Position numbers and translations under genes: made by a program. From contig JAKJFO010000066.1 in assembly GCA_022704885.1 (NCBI GenBank), positions 1-19,029 of the forward strand: a stretch of DNA of 19,029 nucleotides. The letters are read 5' to 3'. Below, piece by piece: positions 7,745 through 13,674 of this stretch; position 1 is the first letter of the stretch; each line of letters starts with the position of its first letter. Under the pieces are notes generated by a model, which had not been told where the DNA came from, ran no database searches, and saw only the letters and a list, made by a program, of their open reading frames with translations. This DNA is from Candidatus Rifleibacteriota bacterium (GTDB lineage Bacteria; Riflebacteria; Ozemobacteria; Ozemobacterales; Ozemobacteraceae).

Positions 7745-9586
7745 TCAGTTAATTCTTTCCGAGTCAGGATTCACGCAAAATCTAGCACAGATACCCGGTC
7801 GAGTCAAACAGCTTACCGCTGCCAGCAGGCAAAGTGCGACAAGCATCAGCAGCCAGCCGAGTGTTCTTCCTGGCGGCGATTCGCGCACCATTGTCACAAG
7901 CCATCGGCCTGACGGAATCTGCAACCGCATGGTGCCGTCTGTTTTGTCGATCTGTGGCTGCAAAAGCCGGGTGTGCGACAGATTAAACCGCCAGCAGGGG
8001 TCATAATGAGTGTTGATATGCAGTTCAACTGGCGTAGCAGCTTCGAGCTGCGCTTCAAACCAGGCGACGCCAGCCTGATAACTGGTGATCAGAGCGACGC
8101 CCGATGCAATCTGCAGCTGGTGAGGAATTCCGGCCACATTCGGAACATCGCGCGGCCTGGGTACGGCACGCGGATAGAATGGTGCAAGATGACCGGGCTC
8201 AGCGAAAAAACTCTGCATGGTGTCAGGCGGCAGTGTCCAGTAACGGCTCTGAAAAAAGCCTCCGATCAGTAAAATTACGACCAGAAGCATGCGCGAAAAC
8301 CAGGCAATGAACAACGGATTTGAACTCGCAGCATTCTGCGAATCGACTTGTACTGCAGAGACGGCAACCAGCGGCAGCCATAACCCGAACGCCGGCAAAA
8401 GCCAGCGAAAAGGAAACTGTACGGCCATGGCTCCCGGCAGCACAGAATAAATCACACTTGAAAAACGAAGGCTGAGCATAGCGCAACCGCTTCCAATCAG
8501 CAGCCAAAGCCACATTGGTGGGCAATTGCCGTCCTGAGTGATATCGCCCCGCAGACTTCCGGCGAGGGCGAGCAGAAAGCACAGCATGAGAGTCAACAGC
8601 AGCCATGGTCGAACCGCCTTTAAACGATCTCCTGGGGATTTCATCTGCAGAACCGACATAGCTTGCCCATCATCTGGAGATTCAGTCAGTTCAAGAACCG
8701 CCTGCGACCATGACAGAACCTGATTATTCTCAGATATGACAGGCTCATCGATGTATTCGCAACCGGGTTTCCCCGGGCGCAGAACCTTTGATACCTCTTC
8801 GTAATAAACATCACCGGTGGTCAGCATTGCTGGCAGCAGATAGGGCGCGGCCAGCAGCATGGCGAGAACGGGAACGCCAAAAGCGGCCACACCGAAGCGC
8901 CAATACCGGGTTTTCAGCCAGCCGGCCAGCATGAAAAAGAACCAGGCATAGCCAATCATCAATGCGAAATAAAGGTGCGACAGGGCGATAGCACCAAGCA
9001 CCAGAGCACCGACGACATGGCCACGCTTTTCCCCACGCCATATCAGGCATGCCGCATGCCATAACCATGGCGAAAGAAAGTATGTACAAAGATTCTGAAA
9101 AAGAAAAGCCACACCGAGATGAAAGCTGACCAGCGGGTGAATCATGAAAAATGCCGCAACCCAGACAAATGAGCCAGCATGGCCGATACCGGCAAGCCAG
9201 CGATAAACTCCCGCCAGACCAAACAGAGCGAAAGCTGCCACCAGGATTTTGACGGCCGTCAGAGCTTCAAAGCCCATCAGCTGAAGAAGCGAAGTCGAGG
9301 CAAGCGGCAGAGGCCCGAGGAAACGCGGCATCGGGTTACCACGCCCACCATAGGCGGTGGCATCCCAGTCGGGGTAACCCGGCCCGTCAAGCAGTCCAAC
9401 ATGAAAAACCCAGGCTGCACGGATATGAACACGAACATCAGCTGCACCAACAACGGGCGACAGCCACAACCAGTAGCCAAGTCCCAGTATAAATGCAACT
9501 ATGGCAGCCGTGAAGAGAACACCCCTTTTGTCGATCAAATGATTTCTCCAGACACCTTTATTCTTTAGTTCAAGACTAATCTCCAT
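7745..9586 (-). CDS. PTPS-related (PF10131-like) polytopic membrane protein, first gene of the glycan operon
   Basis: 613 residues with many hydrophobic helices. The first loop contains DVRVHIRAAWVFHVGLLDG, PGYPDWDATAYGGRGNPMPR and FLGPLPLAS (~50-97). This H...PxYPDW...GRGxPxxRFxGPLP pattern is typical of the membrane family called '6-pyruvoyl-tetrahydropterin synthase-related', which despite its name looks like a GT-C glycosyltransferase or exporter. Later landmarks are FQNLCTYFLSPW, LAAPYLLPA, VQFPFRW, and a C-terminal extracytoplasmic domain with THYDPCWRFNL and DGTMRLQIPSGRW. It is a clear paralogue of the divergent 9776-11488 product. ATG 9586 has no good SD and lies in a 16-bp palindrome. 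TTG 9538 follows GGAG with 7 nt spacing and is a reasonable alternative start. The gene heads the five-gene minus-strand operon. Confidence 0.82.
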   Translation of the reverse strand: MEISLELKNKGVWRNHLIDKRGVLFTAAIVAFILGLGYWLWLSPVVGAADVRVHIRAAWVFHVGLLDGPGYPDWDATAYGGRGNPMPRFLGPLPLASTSLLQLMGFEALTAVKILVAAFALFGLAGVYRWLAGIGHAGSFVWVAAFFMIHPLVSFHLGVAFLFQNLCTYFLSPWLWHAACLIWRGEKRGHVVGALVLGAIALSHLYFALMIGYAWFFFMLAGWLKTRYWRFGVAAFGVPVLAMLLAAPYLLPAMLTTGDVYYEEVSKVLRPGKPGCEYIDEPVISENNQVLSWSQAVLELTESPDDGQAMSVLQMKSPGDRLKAVRPWLLLTLMLCFLLALAGSLRGDITQDGNCPPMWLWLLIGSGCAMLSLRFSSVIYSVLPGAMAVQFPFRWLLPAFGLWLPLVAVSAVQVDSQNAASSNPLFIAWFSRMLLVVILLIGGFFQSRYWTLPPDTMQSFFAEPGHLAPFYPRAVPRPRDVPNVAGIPHQLQIASGVALITSYQAGVAWFEAQLEAATPVELHINTHYDPCWRFNLSHTRLLQPQIDKTDGTMRLQIPSGRWLVTMVRESPPGRTLGWLLMLVALCLLAAVSCLTRPGICARFCVNPDSERIN

Positions 9587-9596
9587 TATAATGGAG
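9581..9596. repeat. 16-bp perfect palindrome over the start codon of the minus-strand operon
   Basis: CTCCATTATAATGGAG reads identically on both strands and includes the ATG at 9586 of the first operon gene. Its centre contains TATAAT on each strand. It could be an operator or a hairpin hiding the start; neither is shown. Confidence 0.55.
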
Positions 9597-9607
9597 TAAC
9601 TTACAAA

Positions 9608-9636
9608 ATTCTATTTCGATGAGATTGCTTTGTCGC
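9608..9636 (-). promoter_or_regulatory. Possible sigma70 promoter for the five-gene glycan operon
   Basis: On the minus strand GCGACA (9636-9631) is followed after 17 nt by TAGAAT (9613-9608), giving 4/6 and 5/6 matches. Initiation would fall near 9601, just upstream of ATG 9586. The -35 lies inside the dispersed repeat. The match is only moderate and no other candidate is better. Confidence 0.3.
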
Positions 9637-9655
9637 TACGCTCCTCGCAATGACA
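9618..9655 (-). repeat. Dispersed intergenic repeat, TCATTGCGAG family (copy 3, inverted)
   Basis: Read on the minus strand this gives TGTCATTGCGAGGAGCG, then a short insert, then ACAAAGCAATCTCATCG. The TCATTGCGAG and AAGCAATCTCAT arms match copy 1 at 1563-1587. It lies between the two divergent PTPS-related genes. The rest of the 9587-9775 spacer shows no gene. Confidence 0.7.
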
Positions 9656-9775
9656 GTTATAGAGCGACTTTGTTATCAGCAGGCAACGCGAAGCAATTTT
9701 AAATTTGCAGAATTTTGCATGAGCCTTGATGACTTAAGTTTGTAATCTTGCAGGTTTGTTGCACCGCTTTCACAT

Positions 9776-11488
9776 ATGAATAAAAATACGATAACAGTTC
9801 TGACAATCAGCCTTCTGCTGCTGTTTCTGCCATTTTTTCTGCGACATCCGTTTCCATATGCGTTCGAAAGCGCTCAGCATATGCGCACCATTGTCGGATT
9901 CGCCCACGCCTTTGCCGATGATCCTGGATTTCCCGACTGGTTCGCCGTTCCTTTCGAGGGGCGTGGAGTGCCACTTTTCAGGTTTCTCGGACCACTCCCC
10001 ATTTTTTTGGCTACTCTCTTCATGTTTCTTGGCGCACCGGTTCATATTGCGGCCAAGCTGACGGTATTATCGTACTTTCTGTCTGGCTTCATAGGAGCCC
10101 GTTACGTTACCGGCAAAGACAGCGGCATCTTCAAACCGGCTCTTTTGCTGATGCTGACTAATCCCTACATAGTGCTGTTTTTTCATTTTGCCTTTCAGTT
10201 TCAGAATGTCTGCGCCTACTTTCTCTTTCCATGGGCCATTCTCGGCTGGCAGAAGATAGCCCGACGCGAAAGCTATGGCTGGCACATACTGTCGCTGACC
10301 ATAGGAACGATGGCCTACACACATCTGCAAACAACGTTGCTGGTCTTTTACGCCAGCATCATTTTCGGCCTGTTCTGTTGCCGGATGTCTCAACCACAGC
10401 GTTTTCGCCCGCTGGCTCTCATACTGGCGGCGGCTGCCTTCTCGTTCTTTTTTGCGGCTCCCTACATCATGCCCGCCCTTGGCACCATGAACGAAACAAT
10501 CTTCAACGATGCCTGCATGCCGAACCTCGAGCCAGGCGGGCGAATCACCCCGTTTCTGGATAACCCACTGATCATCGAAAACATGATGACAAGGCCAGTT
10601 TACCGGGGTTTCGGCCTCATCTTTACGTATCTGAGCCTGGATCCTGCCAGCCAGAAAGACATCTACCTTCTCGATTCAGGCTCAAGATTTGAACATTTCA
10701 GACCCTGGATGATACTTTTATGCGTTCTGGCCGGCTGCATCGGCTTGTTTGCCTTACATGGCAGAGAAAACTCAAACGACGAAAGAACACTGCTGTTGTC
10801 TGGGCTGACCCTGCTGCTGATGGCTTTCAGCCCGTCGAAGTTTCTCTGGGATATATTGCCCGGACTGCATTATGTACAGTTCCCCTGGCGCGTCATTTTT
10901 CTGGCTTCGATGATGGTAATGGCAGGGGCCAGTAATTATTTGAGCGACAGTTTTGCCAGAAAACCAGCCCGAATCATCGTTACCGTGATTCTGCCATGGC
11001 TCTGGCTGATAGCCATTTTCACATTCCCGGGCAAGCAATGGCCCGAAGGTATGCTCGACGAATACCTTAAAAAAGGCAGTTACCCGCTGTTTCTGTCGAA
11101 CGTTCTGCCTAAATACCGTGGCTTGAGCGAATGGTCCGGGCAACCGCACCAGTTCAGAGTTCTGCCGGGCGAGAAGTTGTTCTCGCCTTCAGAATCAGGA
11201 CACAGCTGGGCGCGCTATCGTTTCGACAAGATCACTCAGCCTTTTCTGATCAACATTCTCACCCACTATGACCTTTACTGGTGCATGGAAAAGACAGATG
11301 CAGACTCATCTGAAGACCTTCAACTGTCACCTCACGATGACGGCACCATGCTCATCACTCTGCCAAAGGGAACCTACACTCTGAACCTGTATCGCATCAG
11401 GCCCAGAGGGCGCGCGGTCGGCTATCTCTTTCTGGTTCTGGCATCGGCATTCTGGCTGGTGTCTCTGAAAAAATCGCGCCTGACCTGA
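9776..11488 (+). CDS. PTPS-related (PF10131-like) polytopic membrane protein, paralogue of the divergent neighbour
   Basis: 570 residues with an N-terminal signal-anchor-like helix (ITVLTISLLLLFLPFFL) and many further membrane segments. Shared landmarks with the 7745-9586 product include PGFPDW...EGRGVPLFRFLGPLP (~50-75), FQNVCAYFLFPW, FAAPYIMPAL, LPGLHYVQFPWRV, PHQFRVLPGE, LTHYDLYW, DGTMLITLPKG and GRAVGYLFLVLA. These run along the whole length, so the two genes arose by duplication, though identity is now low. It probably acts in envelope glycan or lipid assembly, possibly as a GT-C enzyme; function is unproven. No convincing SD precedes ATG 9776 and no in-frame GTG or TTG lies between it and the upstream stop at 9743, so the start is likely right. 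Its 3' end is 5 nt from the convergent methyltransferase stop. Confidence 0.82.
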   Translation: MNKNTITVLTISLLLLFLPFFLRHPFPYAFESAQHMRTIVGFAHAFADDPGFPDWFAVPFEGRGVPLFRFLGPLPIFLATLFMFLGAPVHIAAKLTVLSYFLSGFIGARYVTGKDSGIFKPALLLMLTNPYIVLFFHFAFQFQNVCAYFLFPWAILGWQKIARRESYGWHILSLTIGTMAYTHLQTTLLVFYASIIFGLFCCRMSQPQRFRPLALILAAAAFSFFFAAPYIMPALGTMNETIFNDACMPNLEPGGRITPFLDNPLIIENMMTRPVYRGFGLIFTYLSLDPASQKDIYLLDSGSRFEHFRPWMILLCVLAGCIGLFALHGRENSNDERTLLLSGLTLLLMAFSPSKFLWDILPGLHYVQFPWRVIFLASMMVMAGASNYLSDSFARKPARIIVTVILPWLWLIAIFTFPGKQWPEGMLDEYLKKGSYPLFLSNVLPKYRGLSEWSGQPHQFRVLPGEKLFSPSESGHSWARYRFDKITQPFLINILTHYDLYWCMEKTDADSSEDLQLSPHDDGTMLITLPKGTYTLNLYRIRPRGRAVGYLFLVLASAFWLVSLKKSRLT

Positions 11489-11493
11489 GGCTG

Positions 11494-12063
11494 TCAGATT
11501 TTTTTCTCGACCCTGAAAACGATTTCGATCTCTTCGAAACCTCCCACCCAGAAGCACCAGAGGCGTGAACAGACAAATGGCGAAAGATTAGCAAAAAAGT
11601 CGATCAGTCTTCCCAGAGTGCGCCCGGCATGGAAAAACAGGGGAGACAGAACCAGCTTTTTAAGATAAGGCTGAGCAAACCAGCGCAGAGTCATTTTTTC
11701 GAGCTTCAGCGGCACTCCCTGATAGCCACCAGGAAATTTCGGATCGAAATAAAGCGGGAAAGAGACGTCGAAGCCTCGGCGGTGCTGCGAATGTGTGAAG
11801 CCACGCGAAAAGTGCGGCATTCTCAGCCTGATTTCACATCCGTCAGCTGCGATCCGGTAGAGTTCACGCATTACCTGAAAAGGATCATCGAGATGCTCAA
11901 GGAGATGGTCAGCTTCAATCTGTACAAAGCTATTATCAGCAAAAGGATATGGAAAAGAGTTCAGATCATGGCACACATCAGGGATCGACACAGAAAAGCA
12001 ATCGACATTGACGTAGCCATCTTTTTTGAATTCACCGCAACCAAGATTCAACCTGTTTTTCAT
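11494..12063 (-). CDS. Small class I SAM-dependent methyltransferase (type 11)
   Basis: 189 residues from ATG 12063. Motif I is LNLGCGEFKKDGYVNVD (5-21), followed by FPYPFADNSFVQIEADHLLEHLDDPFQVMRELYRI, the SAM/acceptor region of the methyltransferase-11 family. The distal half (SRLWCFWVGGFEEIEIVFRVEKK) is compatible with the same fold. Similar small proteins sit in glycan loci, but the substrate cannot be read from sequence. I prefer ATG 12063 over the in-frame ATG 12072 because GAGGA (12077-12073) is 9 nt from the former and abuts the latter. A good promoter lies directly upstream, so initiation near 12077 would give a very short leader. The gene is divergent from the pilin and convergent with the PTPS-related gene. 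Confidence 0.85.
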   Translation of the reverse strand: MKNRLNLGCGEFKKDGYVNVDCFSVSIPDVCHDLNSFPYPFADNSFVQIEADHLLEHLDDPFQVMRELYRIAADGCEIRLRMPHFSRGFTHSQHRRGFDVSFPLYFDPKFPGGYQGVPLKLEKMTLRWFAQPYLKKLVLSPLFFHAGRTLGRLIDFFANLSPFVCSRLWCFWVGGFEEIEIVFRVEKKI

Positions 12064-12083
12064 TGTACCCATTCCTCGACCTG

Positions 12084-12112
12084 AGATTACTATCAGATGA
12101 CAAAAGAGTCAA
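12084..12112 (-). promoter_or_regulatory. Sigma70-type promoter of the small methyltransferase gene
   Basis: On the minus strand TTGACT (12112-12107) is separated by exactly 17 nt from TAATCT (12089-12084). The -35 matches consensus 5/6 and the -10 matches 4/6. The predicted start of transcription is close to 12077, at the SD of the gene. Confidence 0.65.
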
Positions 12113-12191
12113 TACTTACAAATCCTCAAACATTCGATCCTGACAGCGAAATTCTCTGAAGAAATAACTACGTTCAACTCCAAGAGTTACA

Positions 12192-12220
12192 TTGACAAAT
12201 AAAATATTTTCAGTTAATCT
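12192..12220 (+). promoter_or_regulatory. Sigma70-type promoter of the pilin gene
   Basis: A perfect -35 TTGACA (12192-12197) is followed after exactly 17 nt by TAATCT (12215-12220). Transcription would begin near 12227, giving a leader of about 45 nt. The surrounding DNA is AT-rich. The -10 is identical to that of the divergent methyltransferase promoter. Confidence 0.75.
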
Positions 12221-12256
12221 TAAGTTGACCGAAGTTCTAAATTTATTTTCTTTATG

Positions 12257-12263
12257 AAAGGAG
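12257..12263 (+). promoter_or_regulatory. Strong ribosome binding site AAAGGAG that fixes the pilin start
   Basis: AAAGGAG ends 8 nt before ATG 12272. An in-frame ATG at 12254 immediately precedes this site and has no SD of its own, so 12272 is the better start and gives a short basic leader peptide as expected for type IV prepilins. Confidence 0.8.
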
Positions 12264-12271
12264 TTCTTATT

Positions 12272-12625
12272 ATGAGATCTCGCAAGGGCTTCACGCTGAT
12301 CGAACTTATGATCGTTATCGCCATTATTGGTATTCTGGCTGCTATTGCGATTCCGAACTTCCGCAAAGCACGTCAACAGGCTCGTCAGAAAGCATGCTTC
12401 GCCAACCAGAGAGTTATCATGGGTGCCATCGAAATGTACAACATGGACACCAACGCCATGATGGACAACCTGGACGAAGCCAAGCTCATTGAAGGCAAAT
12501 ACCTCAAGAGCGCTATCGTACCTGCCGAAGCTGACTGTTCTATCACTGGTACCAACCTGATCAAAGACGGTACTGTTTCCTGCGGTCGCCATGGCTCTGT
12601 TGAAAGTCCGGCACCTCTCGAATAA
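12272..12625 (+). CDS. Type IV pilin / pseudopilin-like prepilin
   Basis: 117 residues. The leader MRSRKG is followed by the prepilin signature FTLIELMIVIAIIGILAA, with cleavage after Gly6 and Glu at mature position 5. The mature protein would be 111 residues. After the N-terminal helix (IPNFRKARQQARQKACFAN) comes a short globular part with three cysteines (C42, C89, C104) and the tail GTVSCGRHGSVESP. The C-x-H-G element near the end recurs in small pilin-like proteins of several candidate phyla, as I recall; this is not checked here. The near-consensus promoter, strong SD and following terminator suggest high monocistronic expression, consistent with a major pilin. It could equally be a minor pilin or type II secretion pseudopilin. 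It shares the window with pilT and a peptidase-like gene. Confidence 0.92.
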   Translation: MRSRKGFTLIELMIVIAIIGILAAIAIPNFRKARQQARQKACFANQRVIMGAIEMYNMDTNAMMDNLDEAKLIEGKYLKSAIVPAEADCSITGTNLIKDGTVSCGRHGSVESPAPLE

Positions 12626-12652
12626 TCTGACTACCTGAATTTAGAAAAAACT

Positions 12653-12677
12653 GAGCGGCGCAAGCCGCTCTTTTTTT
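12653..12677 (+). terminator. Intrinsic terminator of the pilin gene
   Basis: GAGCGGC (12653-12659), loop GCAA, GCCGCTC (12664-12670), then seven T residues (12671-12677). The 7-bp GC-rich stem with T-tract is a textbook intrinsic terminator 27 nt after the pilin stop. Confidence 0.93.
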
Positions 12678-12692
12678 ATGCCCCGCAGGGGC

Positions 12693-12724
12693 GCGTAGGG
12701 GCGCGTCGCGACGCGCCCCTACGC
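12693..12724. repeat. Perfect 32-bp GC-rich palindrome
   Basis: The half-site GCGTAGGGGCGCGTCG is followed immediately by its exact reverse complement, centred between 12708 and 12709. It lies between the pilin terminator and the peptidase-like gene. GTAGGGGCG...CGCCCCTAC palindromes are known as dispersed elements in diverse bacterial genomes, so a mobile REP-like unit is likely. Confidence 0.85.
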
Positions 12725-12810
12725 AACCGATACCAATACCGATAAAAACATTGCTGAAAAGATATTGTAATTATATTGAAACTGCAGAGAAATAGAGCTA
12801 AACATAGAAC

Positions 12811-13539
12811 ATGGCAGAACAAGAAGCACTAAAACTACTCCTGACACCGCTCTTTTTTATCTTCGGCAGCCTTCTCGGCAGCTTCAGCAATGTCGTGATA
12901 CTGCGCATGGCCAGCGGAAAATCAGTCATATTCCCGCCTTCGGCCTGCCCGAAATGCAACCATCAACTGCACGCCATCGATCTGATACCGGTCTTGAGCT
13001 GGCTGACCCTGCGCGGCCGCTGCCGCTACTGCCAGGCGCCGATATCCTGGCAATACCCGGTAGTAGAAGCCTGCATGGCAATGATTCTGGGGTTCAGCTA
13101 CTTAAAAGCCGGGCTGGGGCTGCCCTTTATAGTTCTGGCCGGGCGTTCGGCCATCTGGTTCGTGGCCAGCGTGCTGTTCGTTCGTAACGAAGTGCCTTCA
13201 CCCAACCCCTTTGCCTGGGCGGTGATTTTTTACGTTTACCTGAATTTTCCTCTCGGAGTCTGCCCGTTCATCGACCGGAGGACGCTGGCGATTCCGGTAA
13301 TTGCGGCTGTCACCGCCTGGCTGGCGAGTTATCGCGACGAACGGATCAACGATTTTGCCTGGGGCTGTCTGAGTTTTATCACCATCTACAGCCTGTTGCC
13401 ACGTTTTTCGCTGCTGACTGCGGTTCCTGTATTGTTGGCAGCACTGATAAACCGACACGAACGCACCCGGGCGGCAGGTCACCTGTTCTTCTTCGGCCTG
13501 CAGATCGCCGCGATCGCCTTCGCCATCAGCCCACTCTAG
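12811..13539 (+). CDS. Prepilin peptidase-like protein with intact Cys4 domain and degenerate aspartyl motifs
   Basis: 242 residues, slightly short for PilD (~280). The N-terminus GSLLGSFSNVVILRM (19-33) and the domain with C46/C49 and C71/C74 (ACPKCNHQL...LRGRCRYCQAPISWQYPVVE) match the PilD N-terminal, methylation-associated domain well. The rest is hydrophobic and collinear with the A24 peptidase domain. However, the first Asp region (ID....PD/N in the family) reads VRNEVPSPN (~124-131) with no Asp, and the GxGDxK motif is not present; the closest match is INDFAW with D181. D155 in FIDRRTLAIP is an alternative first Asp. It may be an inactive paralogue, a methyltransferase-only form or a divergent peptidase. 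SD is weak. It follows the pilin but lies beyond its terminator. Confidence 0.75.
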   Translation: MAEQEALKLLLTPLFFIFGSLLGSFSNVVILRMASGKSVIFPPSACPKCNHQLHAIDLIPVLSWLTLRGRCRYCQAPISWQYPVVEACMAMILGFSYLKAGLGLPFIVLAGRSAIWFVASVLFVRNEVPSPNPFAWAVIFYVYLNFPLGVCPFIDRRTLAIPVIAAVTAWLASYRDERINDFAWGCLSFITIYSLLPRFSLLTAVPVLLAALINRHERTRAAGHLFFFGLQIAAIAFAISPL

Positions 13540-13541
13540 AG

Positions 13542-13583
13542 CTCTGTCAATATTGAACCTGTAGTTTGTGCGTCATTGCGAGC
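13542..13583 (+). repeat. Dispersed intergenic repeat, TCATTGCGAG family (copy 2)
   Basis: CTCTGTCAATATTGAACC, a GT-rich stretch and CGTCATTGCGAGC align with 1533-1573 with one indel and a few mismatches. Like copy 1 it begins a few bases after a plus-strand stop and lies between convergent genes. After it, 13619-13662 contains TTTGCGCCTCTGTGGCTTTG, a stretch reminiscent of another common dispersed repeat. Confidence 0.75.
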
Positions 13584-13586
13584 AGG

Positions 13587-13609
13587 GCGTCAGCCCGACG
13601 CGACTTTTT
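13587..13609 (+). terminator. Possible intrinsic terminator after the peptidase-like gene
   Basis: GCGTC (13587-13591), loop AGCCC, GACGC (13597-13601), then GAC and five T residues. The stem is only 5 bp and three bases separate it from the T-tract, so the call is tentative. Confidence 0.4.
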
Positions 13610-13674
13610 GATGCCTGCCGGCCCTTGATTTATCTTTGCGCCTCTGTGGCTTTGTGAGAGTCTCTTATGTCTCT

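Noticed and set aside
9657..9775. Promoter or small gene upstream of the plus-strand membrane protein
   Set aside because: No pair of boxes with suitable spacing and no frame with an SD could be identified; the stretch stays unassigned.
11480..11505. Bidirectional terminator between the convergent genes
   Set aside because: CTGAC/GTCAG gives only a 5-bp weak stem, and the T-tract codes for the last lysines of the methyltransferase, so the signal is not convincing.
12254..12271. Upstream ATG as the pilin start
   Set aside because: It has no SD and abuts the AAAGGAG that serves ATG 12272, and it would lengthen the prepilin leader without need.
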